64,000 bases of DNA from JACDQM01 sp044373315 (GCF_044373315.1 NZ_JBILQK010000004.1:38181-102180), one strand, 5' to 3'. Positions 53,935 to 62,734 are shown, counted from the stretch's first letter. Translations and numbers: made by a program. The notes: a model not told the origin generated them from the sequence alone.

Positions 53935-54762
53935 ATGAACCCATCCACTCCGTCCGCGCTGGCGCGCCGCGAGCGTACCTTCGTCGAACAGACCCGCGCC
54001 CGTCTGAAGCAGCAGCGCTGGCTGCGCCTGCATGTCTCGCTGATCGCCTTGCTGACGCTGGCTGGCCTGATGGGCACCGGCCTGCTGCTGCGCCTAGCCG
54101 GCATCGAGTCGCTGGCGCTGCGCTATGCAATGGCGCTGCCGCTGGCCTATCTGATCTACCTGGGCCTGCTGCGCCTGTGGGCCGGCTATTTGCTGAGCAA
54201 TGAAGACGCCGGCCCTGATGCCGCGGATGCGCTGGATCTGCTGCCGGATCTGCCGCTGCCGCGCGGCGGAGGCAGCAGCGCCCCATTGCCGCGCTTCGAG
54301 GCCGGCGGTGGCGGCGACTTCGGCGGCGGCGGCGCCACCGCCAGCTTTGCCGATGCCGGCGAAGGCGCAGGCGAGATCGCCACCGAAGTAGCCAGCCACA
54401 CGCTGAAGATCGGCGCCAAGGCGCTGGACGGCGCCGACGAAGGCGCGGTGGTGATCGTGCCGCTGCTGGTGGTGCTGGCCATCGGCGCGCTAATGATGAC
54501 AATGCTGGGCCTGGGCGTGTTCGCCTTGTTCGGCGTGGATGTGCTGATGGCGGTGGTGCTGGAGGTGGCGCTGGCCGGCCTGGCCGGCGGCTTTGCCTGG
54601 CGCCGCCGCCGCGAAGGCTGGCTCAGGCACGCCTTCAGCCACACCTGGAAGGCCGCGCTGGCGATGCTGCTGTGCGGTGTGCTGCTGGGCGCAACACTGG
54701 ACCACTGGGTGCCGCAGGCGCAGTCGCTGCCGCATGCGCTGAAGCTGCTGCGTGGCGGCTGA
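53935..54762 (+). CDS. Membrane protein of unknown function with Gly-rich linker
   Basis: I do not recognise this 275-residue protein. It has an N-terminal cytoplasmic part rich in Arg (ARRERTFVEQTRARLKQQRWLR), two hydrophobic segments around residues 34-55 and 66-85, a central low-complexity linker (GGGGDFGGGGATASFADAG near residues 122-140), then a hydrophobic region around 165-205 and another near 237-255. Its arrangement suggests four or five membrane spans with a flexible loop. It lies alone between an exporter and a binding-protein gene on the plus strand; GGGAG upstream supports the ATG at 53935. Confidence 0.72.
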   Translation: MNPSTPSALARRERTFVEQTRARLKQQRWLRLHVSLIALLTLAGLMGTGLLLRLAGIESLALRYAMALPLAYLIYLGLLRLWAGYLLSNEDAGPDAADALDLLPDLPLPRGGGSSAPLPRFEAGGGGDFGGGGATASFADAGEGAGEIATEVASHTLKIGAKALDGADEGAVVIVPLLVVLAIGALMMTMLGLGVFALFGVDVLMAVVLEVALAGLAGGFAWRRRREGWLRHAFSHTWKAALAMLLCGVLLGATLDHWVPQAQSLPHALKLLRGG

Positions 54763-54867
54763 TGCCGCAGGGCCGCTGACCGGCCTGCGCCCCCGGGCAA
54801 GACCCGAGCCCGCGACGGCGGCGCCTCCCTACACTGCGCCCACCGCTGCTGCCCGGAGTCAGCCCTC

Positions 54868-56496
54868 ATGACCGCTGCTGTTGTCCATGCCCTGTGCACC
54901 CGCACCCTGCGCCGCCTGAGCGGCACCCTGCTGGCTGCTGCGCTGCTGGCCCTGCCCACGGCCCAGGCCCAGACCCTGCGCATCGCCAGCGCCTTCGACC
55001 CGCAGACGATGGACCCGCATGCGCTGGCCCTGCTGTATCACACGCGGGTGGCGTTCCAGGTCTATGAATCCCTGGTGGGCCGCGACGAGAAGTACCAGCT
55101 GGAGCCCGCACTGGCCACCGCCTGGCAGATGAACAGCCCCACCAGCTGGCGTTTCACGCTGCGCCAGGGCGTCAAGTTCCATGACGGCAGCCCCTTCACC
55201 GCCGACGATGCGGTGTTCTCGCTGGAGCGCACGCTGGCCCCGCCCTCGCAACGCGCCTTCCAGCTCAAGGGCGTGAAGGCGGTCAAGAAGATCGATGAAC
55301 GCACGATCGAAATCCAGCTGGAAGCGCCCGATGCGGTGCTGCCCGAGAAGCTGCCCTTCATCGGCATGATGAGCAAGGCCTGGAGCGAGCGCCATGGCGT
55401 GATGCGCGCGCAGGACTTCAACGGCAAGCAGGAAACCTACACCGTGCGCAATGCCATGGGCACCGGCCCGTTCCGGCTGGACAGCTACCAGCCCGACGTG
55501 GCGCTGCAGCTCAAGCGCCATGCCAGCTGGTGGGGCTGGGCCGATGCCAAGCGCCACGGCAATCTGCAAGAGGTGCGCTTCGTGCCGATCAAGAGCGATG
55601 CGACCCGTCTGGCCGCGCTGGCCTCGGGCGAGGTGGACCTGGTGCTGGACCCGCCCTTCCAGGATGTCAACCGGCTCAAGGCCGACCCGCGCATCACGCT
55701 GCTGCAGATGCCCGACATCGGCCAGCAATACCTGACCTTCGACCACGCGCGCGAGGAGCTGGAGTTCAGCGATGTGAAGGGCAAGAACCCCTTCAAGGAC
55801 CTGCGCGTGCGCCGCGCCGTCTATCACGCCATCAATATGCCGCTGATCATCGACAAGGTGCTGCGCGGCCAGGGCACGCCCACCGGCGCCTTCCTGTCGA
55901 CCCTGGTGGACGGCAGCCCGGCCGAGCTGGACCGGCGCCTGCCCTACGACCCGGCCAGGGCGCGCGCGCTGCTGGCCGAGGCCGGTTATCCGAACGGCTT
56001 CAGCGTGACGCTGGACTGCGTCAACGTGGCCTGGCGCGAGAACACCTGCCAGGCCATGAGCGCCATGCTGACCCAGGTCGGCATCAAGACCACGCTGCGC
56101 AGCAGCCCCACCAACCAGTTCTTCCCCAAGCTCAGCCAGGGCACGGCCAGCTTTGTCGAGTACGGCTGGACGCCCATACCCGACGCCTGGGCTTCACTGA
56201 ACGCGCTGCTGCGCAGCCATGACCGCAGCGGCCTGGGCACCTTCAACGCCGGGCGCTACAGCAACCCGAAGCTGGACGTGCTGATCGACCAGATCCGCAC
56301 CGAGCCCGACCTGACCCGCCGCCGCGCGATGGTCAGCACCGTGCTACGCCTGGCTGCCGAGGACCTGCCCTACATCCCGCTGTACCGCCGCACACTGAAC
56401 TGGGCGATGAGCAAAAAAGTTAGCGCGGTGCAATGGCCCAGTGACTCGATCGAGCTGCGCTGGGTGCGCATGCAAGAGGCACGGCCAGCGCGCTGA
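54868..56496 (+). CDS. Family-5 ABC transporter substrate-binding protein (orphan)
   Basis: A 542-residue periplasmic binding protein: signal peptide to TAQAQ near residue 35, then IASAFDPQTMDPHALALLYHTRVAFQVYESLVG, LRQGVKFHDGSPFTADDAVFSLER and LRVRRAVYHAINMPLIID, all typical of dipeptide/oligopeptide-type binding proteins. The preceding bases CCGGAG favour the ATG at 54868. No permease or ATPase is near, unlike the gene at 346-1854; it may use that or another peptide transporter. The ligand is unknown. Confidence 0.9.
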   Translation: MTAAVVHALCTRTLRRLSGTLLAAALLALPTAQAQTLRIASAFDPQTMDPHALALLYHTRVAFQVYESLVGRDEKYQLEPALATAWQMNSPTSWRFTLRQGVKFHDGSPFTADDAVFSLERTLAPPSQRAFQLKGVKAVKKIDERTIEIQLEAPDAVLPEKLPFIGMMSKAWSERHGVMRAQDFNGKQETYTVRNAMGTGPFRLDSYQPDVALQLKRHASWWGWADAKRHGNLQEVRFVPIKSDATRLAALASGEVDLVLDPPFQDVNRLKADPRITLLQMPDIGQQYLTFDHAREELEFSDVKGKNPFKDLRVRRAVYHAINMPLIIDKVLRGQGTPTGAFLSTLVDGSPAELDRRLPYDPARARALLAEAGYPNGFSVTLDCVNVAWRENTCQAMSAMLTQVGIKTTLRSSPTNQFFPKLSQGTASFVEYGWTPIPDAWASLNALLRSHDRSGLGTFNAGRYSNPKLDVLIDQIRTEPDLTRRRAMVSTVLRLAAEDLPYIPLYRRTLNWAMSKKVSAVQWPSDSIELRWVRMQEARPAR

Positions 56497-56536
56497 GCAG
56501 GGCCGGGCGCCGGCCGCTACAGCTGGCGCGGCCTCA

Positions 56537-57487
56537 TCAGGGCCGCCGGGCGGCCTGGAAGCGCTCCGCAATGGCCTTGGACAAGGCGGCCGCCTTGGCC
56601 TCATCCTCCGCAGAAAACCCCGGATGCTTGTGCAGCAGCTGCTCGTGCGCCGTCAGCGTGCGCCAGCGCACGCCTTCGCTGTCCCATCCAAACGGCGGCG
56701 CTGACACACGCCCTGCGCGGCGGTCCAGTTCTGCCACAGCGATTTGGTGGGCGCGCCACTGCACCGCATCGGCGTAGAGCCGCTCACCGGCAAACAGCGC
56801 AACCGCATCCAGCGCTTGTCGATCCCCCAAACCCACCGCGGCCATCAGCAGCTCATCCGCCAGCTTTTCCTTGTTGGGCGACCGCACCGTCATGGCGCAC
56901 ACCTCAATCACATGGACGCAGTCGTAGAATCCAGCGGCGCCGCCGGGAGCCTGGGCGCGCGCGGCACGCTCCAGCAGCGCGCCCTCCAAGGCCCGGTCTT
57001 GCACCGTCAGACTCTGGCAGCGCTGCAGGAAGCCGGCGAGAACATCCGACCCAACAGGCGCCTGCTGATGGAGGCGGCCGGCACTGGCCTCGAAACCGCG
57101 GCACATGTGGAGGGTGATTGCAGCGTACTTGGCCTCGCTTGGATCCCCCTGCTCCCAGACCTCGCGAAGGTGAGGCCCGAAACCCTCGGTGCCCACCATC
57201 CGGCGACCCATGGGCCATGTTTCCAGCGGCCCGCTTCGCACCGCCTGAGCCGGGCTTGCAGCCGGGTCCGGCGGTGCCGGGCTCGCCTCGCGCGCCACGG
57301 AGGCCCGTGCTGAGGTGTCGACTTCATGCCCGGCTGCCTGGCTGGCAGCCGCCGCTGCTGGTGGCAGACCGGACGAGCGCGCGGCCAGCCCTGGCGGCAT
57401 CGGGTGTTCAAGCGTGCTGCGCCAGGCAAGGACCCCCGCTGCGATGAGCAGCAGGGCAGCGGCAGCGGTCTGCATCGAACGCTTCAC
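56537..57487 (-). CDS. Four-cysteine membrane-anchored paralogue A (unknown family)
   Basis: No known family was recognised. The protein (316 residues from GTG 57487; ATG 57475 is an alternative) has one N-terminal hydrophobic segment (TAAAALLLIAAGVLAW), an Ala/Pro-rich linker, then a helical domain with the paralogue hallmarks GTEGFGPHL, QRCQSLT and the near-identical end VQWRAHQIAVAELDRRAGR...RWRTLTAHEQLL. Four cysteines at conserved places (LHMC, QRCQ, YDCV, VCAM) suggest disulfides in the periplasm. It starts 5 bp after the stop of paralogue B, so both are in one operon. Confidence 0.8.
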   Translation of the reverse strand: MKRSMQTAAAALLLIAAGVLAWRSTLEHPMPPGLAARSSGLPPAAAAASQAAGHEVDTSARASVAREASPAPPDPAASPAQAVRSGPLETWPMGRRMVGTEGFGPHLREVWEQGDPSEAKYAAITLHMCRGFEASAGRLHQQAPVGSDVLAGFLQRCQSLTVQDRALEGALLERAARAQAPGGAAGFYDCVHVIEVCAMTVRSPNKEKLADELLMAAVGLGDRQALDAVALFAGERLYADAVQWRAHQIAVAELDRRAGRVSAPPFGWDSEGVRWRTLTAHEQLLHKHPGFSAEDEAKAAALSKAIAERFQAARRP

Positions 57488-57491
57488 GAGC

Positions 57492-58484
57492 TCAAGGCCG
57501 CTTGGCAGGCGGGAAGCGGTCAACAATGGCCTTGGACAAGGCGGCTGCCTTGGCTTCATCGTCCGCAGAAAACCCCGGGTGCTTCTGCAGCAGCCGTTCG
57601 TGCGCCGTCAGCGTGCGCCAGCGCACGCCTTCATGTTCGCCCTGCAGCGGCGGGCTGGGCGCACGTCCTGCACGGCGGTCCAGTTCAGCAATGGCGATCT
57701 GATGAGCCCGCCACTGAACAGGATCATCAAACAGCGGCTGTTGCGACGCGAAGTCTGCCAGCCTGAGTGCTTCGATATCGCCATCGGCGATGGCGATCTG
57801 CACCAAGCCTTTCGATTGCTCCAGCCTCTCCGCGGTAGCCGGGCCGGACATTCCGCACCGAAACAAGGGATTGCTCAAGCACCGCCAATTCCAAGCAGCG
57901 GCAGAGGGCTGCTTGCCCTGCGCTGCGCGCACCCACAGCGCCTGCTCCAGCATCCGAAGCTCTTCGGTGACCGTCTGGCAGCGACGCGCTGTTTTTTCCA
58001 TGAACTCAATCCATGCGACCTTGTCCTGGGCACTAACGCCACTGGTCTTGCTGGTCTCCAGCGCGTAGGAATGCTTCACTGCATCGCCACTTGACTGGCA
58101 AGTCCGCAGCATTTCAGCAGCCTTCGCAGCTTCCTTGGCGCCCCCCTCCCGCCAAGCGCGTTCAATATGCGGCCCATAGCCCTCGGAGCCGATCGTGACG
58201 ACTTCGCCCCGCGTGGATTCCAATTCATCGTTGCTCGGCGGCAATGGCCGGGCAGACGAACCGCCCGCAGCGACTGGCCCGGCCTTCTCAGCTTCAGGCG
58301 AATCCCGCCCCGCTGCAGCATCGACGTTAGGCAAGCCGCGATCCAAGGGCGCCGCTGGTGCCTGACCCGCCACCCCGAGACCCGATACCTCGACCTTGAG
58401 CCCGTCGAAGAGCCAGAGCATGCCGATGAGCGCGAGGAACAACCCCGCCCCTTGCGCCACTTTTCGAACGGCTTGCATGGGCAT
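57492..58484 (-). CDS. Four-cysteine membrane-anchored paralogue B (unknown family)
   Basis: A 330-residue paralogue of the unrecognised family. An N-terminal hydrophobic segment (GAGLFLALIGMLWLF) precedes a variable linker and the shared domain: GSEGYGPHIERAWREGGAKEAAKAAEMLRTC, RRCQTVTEELRMLEQALWVRAAQ, WRCL, RCGM, and VQWRAHQIAIAELDRRAGR followed by RWRTLTAHERLL. Four conserved cysteines are kept. The ATG at 58484 shares its A with the TGA of the small upstream gene (TGATG), which argues for translational coupling and fixes the start. Cellular role unknown. Confidence 0.82.
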   Translation of the reverse strand: MPMQAVRKVAQGAGLFLALIGMLWLFDGLKVEVSGLGVAGQAPAAPLDRGLPNVDAAAGRDSPEAEKAGPVAAGGSSARPLPPSNDELESTRGEVVTIGSEGYGPHIERAWREGGAKEAAKAAEMLRTCQSSGDAVKHSYALETSKTSGVSAQDKVAWIEFMEKTARRCQTVTEELRMLEQALWVRAAQGKQPSAAAWNWRCLSNPLFRCGMSGPATAERLEQSKGLVQIAIADGDIEALRLADFASQQPLFDDPVQWRAHQIAIAELDRRAGRAPSPPLQGEHEGVRWRTLTAHERLLQKHPGFSADDEAKAAALSKAIVDRFPPAKRP

Positions 58485-58864
58485 CACGGCCGGATTCGGG
58501 CCAAGCAGCTTCCGTAAGCTGAGGCGCATTGGTTCAAGCCGGAATTCTTCACCGCCGTTGCGCCAGAAACACACATTGACTCAATAGGGGCTGGCGCGGG
58601 GAGCGTAAACGTAGTCGAAGCGGAGGGTACCCCGACTGTGATACTCACCTGGGCACAGTTCGAGACTGCACCGCTGTTCTGCCCATCGACAACTCCCCGA
58701 CAGACCGCGGCCTCCTGCTCGCACTCTGCCCTCTGACGCTCTCGCGCCTCCCGCAGGCGACGGAGTGTTTCCTCCAAGCGCTGGTTCATGTTCATCTGAA
58801 AAGCCTGAAGGATTCCTTGTTCAACATTTCTGAGCAGGAAAGATCCGAAGCTGAGCCTAGTCAT
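58484..58864 (-). CDS. Small cysteine-containing ORF coupled to paralogue B
   Basis: A 126-residue product not recognised. It has an N-terminal charged helix (MNQRLEETLRRLREARERQ) and six cysteines in the C-terminal two thirds (AECEQEAAVC, SNCAQ, SMCVS, NQCASAYGSC). It could be a separate secreted or cytoplasmic protein, or a degraded piece of a fifth paralogue, although the shared motifs are absent. Its stop overlaps the start of paralogue B in a TGATG. Starts at 58864 or 58795 (MNMNQRLEE) are possible; the latter follows an AGG. The 80-bp repeat lies just upstream. Confidence 0.55.
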   Translation of the reverse strand: MTRLSFGSFLLRNVEQGILQAFQMNMNQRLEETLRRLREARERQRAECEQEAAVCRGVVDGQNSGAVSNCAQVSITVGVPSASTTFTLPAPAPIESMCVSGATAVKNSGLNQCASAYGSCLARIRP

Positions 58865-58880
58865 TCAAGGTGACAGTCCC

Positions 58881-58960
58881 AGGCGCGCAACTTCACCGTC
58901 AGCTTATCCATTCGAGCTCCGCGCAACCACCCCGCTGAGGAAGGAAGGGTTGCCCCTGGG
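58881..58960. repeat. 80-bp upstream repeat, copy 2
   Basis: This 80-bp sequence matches 60105-60184, most strongly over GTCAGCTTATCCA and a 40-bp end block (58921-58960) with a single mismatch. It lies 17 bp upstream of the small ORF start (minus strand). The remaining bases of 58865-59058 hold no gene. Confidence 0.8.
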
Positions 58961-59058
58961 TGGCAGCTGTCCCGTGACGCCACCCCGTTCCTCGGCGCGT
59001 TGCTCCTTCGCTATCAAGAAGCCTCTTGAGCGAAGAATCTGCCGGACCAGGCTTCAGC

Positions 59059-60066
59059 TCAAGGCCGCTTGGCAGGCAGGAACCGGTCAACGATTCCCTT
59101 GGCCAAGGCGGAGGCCTTGCTTTCATCCGCCTCCGAGAATCCTGGATTGAGGCGCAGGAGGTACTCCTTGGCCGTGGGCAGTCGCCAACTCACGCCATCA
59201 TTCACGCCCTGCAGCTGTGGGTCAGGCACACGTCCGGCGCGACGGTCCAGCTCAGCAACGGCGATCTGGTGGGCGCGCCACTGCACCGCGTCGACGAACA
59301 AGCTCTTGCCAGCGTGCGATGCCACCATGTTCAAGGCATGCCGGTCACCGAATTCCAGCGCCTGCAGCAGCAATTCTTTGGCTTGCGCTCGCTGCTGCGG
59401 CGTGGGCGGCTCCTGCTTGCCGCACTTGCTCTCGTCCGACTGGACGCAGTACCACAGTGAGGACGCTGCCCCTGACTGCCGGTCCCTGGCCGCGCGCTCC
59501 CACAACTGGGTTTCAAGCCGACGCAGCTCATCAGTCAAGGTTTGGCAGCGCCGACTGTCAGCCAGCTTTGACTCCAAGTACCCCCGCCAGTGCGGCTGTG
59601 AAGAATCAGACTCCCGATAGAGGGAATCAACCGAGCTCTCGATGTGGCCACAGGCCCGCACCATCGTCGCAGCCTGCAGGGCCTCTTTGCCTCCGCCTTC
59701 GCTCCACGCACGTTCGATGTGAGGCCCAACGCCTTCAGCTCCGATGCCATCCTTCCCCAGACTGGTCAGCGAAGAAAGCCATGCGGTGAGTTCCGCCTGT
59801 TCCGCAGCTGAGACAGGGCGTGCCGCGGGCGACTTGCCTTGCACCGAGTGGGTCTCAACCGTGCTCGGCGCCTTCAGCGGCATAGGCGAGGAGCCCCCCG
59901 CTGGCACAACGCCTGCCAACACGACGCGCTCCGCACCAGAAGCGGTCGGCGCTCGAATCTCGTCAGCGCTGAGAAGCTCAACCGCCACTTTGGCGATCAC
60001 TGTCGCCGCGAGCAGCAAGGCCAGGCCCAGGTAGGTCGCACCGCGAAAGGTATTCTTCATTCTCAT
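59059..60066 (-). CDS. Four-cysteine membrane-anchored paralogue C (unknown family)
   Basis: A 335-residue family member. Membrane segment YLGLALLLAATVIAKVAVEL lies near residues 11-30. The shared domain contains GAEGVGPHIERAWSEGGGKEALQAATMVRAC, RRCQTLTDELRRLETQLWERAARD, LWYCVQS, SKCGK and VQWRAHQIAVAELDRRAGR, keeping all four cysteines. The final block is the most diverged of the four: SWRLPTAKEYLLRLNPGFSEADESKASALAKG. The start is ATG 60066 or 60060. The 80-bp repeat lies 38 bp upstream. Function unknown. Confidence 0.82.
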   Translation of the reverse strand: MRMKNTFRGATYLGLALLLAATVIAKVAVELLSADEIRAPTASGAERVVLAGVVPAGGSSPMPLKAPSTVETHSVQGKSPAARPVSAAEQAELTAWLSSLTSLGKDGIGAEGVGPHIERAWSEGGGKEALQAATMVRACGHIESSVDSLYRESDSSQPHWRGYLESKLADSRRCQTLTDELRRLETQLWERAARDRQSGAASSLWYCVQSDESKCGKQEPPTPQQRAQAKELLLQALEFGDRHALNMVASHAGKSLFVDAVQWRAHQIAVAELDRRAGRVPDPQLQGVNDGVSWRLPTAKEYLLRLNPGFSEADESKASALAKGIVDRFLPAKRP

Positions 60067-60104
60067 GAGGTCGCAAATTCCCGTCGGCACGTCGCTGGCA
60101 GCGC

Positions 60105-60184
60105 AGGCGCGCAACGGCTCAGTCAGCTTATCCAACTGACTTGCGCGCAACCACCCCGCTGAGGAAGGAAGGGTTACCCCTGGG
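60105..60184. repeat. 80-bp upstream repeat, copy 1
   Basis: First copy of the repeat, before paralogue C. It includes GCGCGCAA (60108-60115 region) and TTGCGCGC (60141-60148), able to pair around an inner GTCAG...CTGAC stem; the other copy has lost part of this symmetry. The remaining bases of 60067-60265 hold no gene. Confidence 0.8.
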
Positions 60185-60265
60185 CGCCCACAGCCCAGGT
60201 AGCACTTTGCTGAATCGTCTTCCAGAGCCCGTATCAACCGAAGCCCCGCTTGAACGTGCCGCAGC

Positions 60266-61216
60266 TCACGGCCGCTTGGCAGGCGGAAACCGGTCAACAA
60301 TGGCTTTGGACAAGGCAGCCGCCCTGGCTTCATCGTCCGCAGAAAACCCCAGGTTCTTGTGCAGGAGAAACTCGTGCGCCGTCGCAGTGCGCATACGCAT
60401 GCCGCCATACTCAAATTCGATCGACTGAGTCGGCTTGCGTCCTTCACGACGGTCGAGTTCTGCAACAGCCAATTGGTGAGCGCGCCATAGAACCGGATCA
60501 GCGAACAAGGCCTTGCCTGAGTGAGAGGCTGCTGTTTCCAAGGCTTTCCGGTCGCCGAAATCCAAGGCTTGCTGCATCAGAGTCACGGCCTGAGATTTGA
60601 CTTCCGGTGCGACAGGATCGCCAAGGCTGCAAGGGTTCTTCGGATGAACCAAACAGGTCCAATTGCGTGCAGCCGCCGCAGCCTGCCGCCCCTGAGCTGC
60701 ACGCGCCCACAGCGGCTGTTCCAGTTGTTGCATGGCTGCAGTGACCGTCTGGCAGCGGCGCGCTTCGGCCTCCATGAGCTCGACGAAGCCGCTCTTTCCG
60801 GAGCTATCCGGGAGGCTATAGGCTGCCTTCAGGGTGTTCGCACTGTTCCCGCAGGTGCTCAGCATTTCTGCCGCCTCCGCCGCCTGGCGCGCACCCCCGT
60901 CCCGCCAAGCGCGCTCAATATGAGGCCCATAGCCCTCGGAGCCGATCGTGAAGGCCTCTCCCGCCACGAATTCCGAGTCCCTAGCAGGGGCCGCATCGAC
61001 CAGCGGGGCACTGGATTCGAGCGGCTTGCTCGCCTGCTGAGCCTCGGGCGAAGGTGCCCGCAGCACGGAGGGCGCCATGACCGGTTTTGCAGCGTCGCCC
61101 GGCGCCCTGAACCGTAGCTCCACGCCCGGGCGGAAGTAAGAAAGCAGCATGGCCCCGAACAGGACAAGGATCAGCACGGAGCTCACTGCCAGCCAAGAAC
61201 GCAGACGCATACGCAA
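60266..61216 (-). CDS. Four-cysteine membrane-anchored paralogue D (unknown family)
   Basis: A 316-residue member and the first gene of the array in transcription order. The N-terminal segment LAVSSVLILVLFGAMLLSYF is a single membrane span, followed by a Pro/Ala-rich linker. The domain has GSEGYGPHIERAWRDGGARQAAEAAEMLSTC, RRCQTVTAAMQQLEQPLWARAAQG, NWTCLV, NPCSL and VLWRAHQLAVAELDRREGR, so the four cysteines are conserved. ATG 61216 or 61210 are possible starts. It is divergent from radA across 153 bp that may carry its promoter. Function unknown. Confidence 0.82.
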   Translation of the reverse strand: MRMRLRSWLAVSSVLILVLFGAMLLSYFRPGVELRFRAPGDAAKPVMAPSVLRAPSPEAQQASKPLESSAPLVDAAPARDSEFVAGEAFTIGSEGYGPHIERAWRDGGARQAAEAAEMLSTCGNSANTLKAAYSLPDSSGKSGFVELMEAEARRCQTVTAAMQQLEQPLWARAAQGRQAAAAARNWTCLVHPKNPCSLGDPVAPEVKSQAVTLMQQALDFGDRKALETAASHSGKALFADPVLWRAHQLAVAELDRREGRKPTQSIEFEYGGMRMRTATAHEFLLHKNLGFSADDEARAAALSKAIVDRFPPAKRP

Positions 61217-61369
61217 GAGAAGAATCAGGGGATTGAGTGAGGGAATGCTGGATTGACGTTAGCTCAAATCGCCTTCGTCGGGCCATCCCACCTTGGAGTG
61301 GCGCATCTGCATCGCTGAGCGCTGGCCGGCTCAGCTGCCGGTGTTCGCGCGGCCTCACAATTCGCCCCC

Positions 61370-62734
61370 ATGGCCAAGGAAAAAACACTCTTCACCTGCA
61401 GCGAATGCGGCGGCACCAGCGCCAAGTGGCTGGGCAAATGCCCGGCCTGCGGCGCCTGGAACACGCTGATCGAAGGCCCGGCCGAGAGCGGCGGCGCGGG
61501 CAAGAACCGCTACCAGGCGCTGGCCAAGAGCCAGCCGGTGGCGACGCTCAGCGAGATCGAGGCGAGCGATTTCGAGCGCACACCCACCGGGTTGGAAGAG
61601 CTGGACCGCGTGCTCGGTGGCGGCATCGTCGCCGGTGGCGTGGTGCTGATCGGCGGTGACCCGGGCATCGGCAAATCGACGCTGCTGCTGCAGGCGGTGG
61701 ATGCGCTGTCGCAAGGGCTGAAGGTCTTGTATGTCACCGGCGAGGAAAGCGGTGCGCAGGTGGCGATGCGGGCACGCCGGCTGGGACTGACAGGCAGCCA
61801 GGTGAGGGTGCTGGCCGAGATCAGCCTGGAGAAGATCCTCGCCACCATTGAAGCGGAGGCACCGGCCTTCTGCGTGATCGATTCGATCCAGACCGTCTAC
61901 TCCGAACAGCTCAGCTCCGCGCCCGGCTCGGTGGCGCAGGTGCGTGAATGCGCGGCGCAGCTGACCCGAACCGCCAAGGCCACCGGCTGCGCGATGGTTC
62001 TGGTGGGCCATGTGACCAAGGAAGGCGCGATTGCCGGCCCGCGCGTGCTGGAGCACATCGTCGACACGGTGCTGTATTTCGAGGGCGACACCCACAGCAG
62101 CTTTCGGCTGGTGCGAGCGATCAAGAACCGCTTCGGCGCGGTCAACGAGATCGGCGTGTTCGCGATGACCGACAAGGGCTTGAAAGGCGTGGCCAACCCG
62201 AGCGCGATCTTTCTCTCCACCCACGGCGATCCGGTGCCGGGCTCTTGCGTGCTGGTGACGCTGGAAGGCACGCGGCCGCTGCTGGTGGAGCTGCAGGCGC
62301 TGGTGGATGCCGGCGGGCCGAGCCCGCGGCGCCTGTCGGTGGGCCTGGAGCGCGACCGCCTGGCCATGCTGCTGGCGGTGCTGCACCGCCATGCCGGCGT
62401 GCAGACCAATGATCAGGATGTATTCGTCAACGCTGTGGGCGGCGTGCGCATCAGCGAGCCGGCGGCTGACCTGGCAGTGATGCTGGCGATCCAGAGCTCG
62501 CTGCGCGGCAAGGCACTGCCCAAGGGCTTCATCGCCTTCGGCGAGGTGGGTCTGGCGGGCGAGGTGCGGCCCGCGCCGCGCGGGCAGGAGCGGCTGAAGG
62601 AAGCCGCCAAGCTGGGCTTCAGCGTGGCGGTGGTGCCCAAGGCCAATGTGCCGAAGAAGGCCATCGAAGGACTGACCGTGCATGCGGTCGAGCGCATCGA
62701 GGACGCCATCGCCCTGTTGCGCAGCCAGGGCTGA
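61370..62734 (+). CDS. radA: DNA repair protein RadA
   Basis: A 454-residue cytoplasmic ATPase that promotes branch migration in recombination. Domains in order: a four-cysteine zinc finger (CSECGGTSAKWLGKCPACGAWNT), RecA-like ATPase with Walker A GGDPGIGKSTLLLQ near residue 100, the KNRFG motif (AIKNRFGAVNEIGVFAM), and a Lon-like C-terminal domain (AVGGVRISEPAADLAVMLAIQSSLRGKALPKGFIAFGEVGLAGEVR). All key features are intact. I recall radA next to alr in related bacteria; here about 10 kb separates them. Confidence 0.97.
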   Translation: MAKEKTLFTCSECGGTSAKWLGKCPACGAWNTLIEGPAESGGAGKNRYQALAKSQPVATLSEIEASDFERTPTGLEELDRVLGGGIVAGGVVLIGGDPGIGKSTLLLQAVDALSQGLKVLYVTGEESGAQVAMRARRLGLTGSQVRVLAEISLEKILATIEAEAPAFCVIDSIQTVYSEQLSSAPGSVAQVRECAAQLTRTAKATGCAMVLVGHVTKEGAIAGPRVLEHIVDTVLYFEGDTHSSFRLVRAIKNRFGAVNEIGVFAMTDKGLKGVANPSAIFLSTHGDPVPGSCVLVTLEGTRPLLVELQALVDAGGPSPRRLSVGLERDRLAMLLAVLHRHAGVQTNDQDVFVNAVGGVRISEPAADLAVMLAIQSSLRGKALPKGFIAFGEVGLAGEVRPAPRGQERLKEAAKLGFSVAVVPKANVPKKAIEGLTVHAVERIEDAIALLRSQG

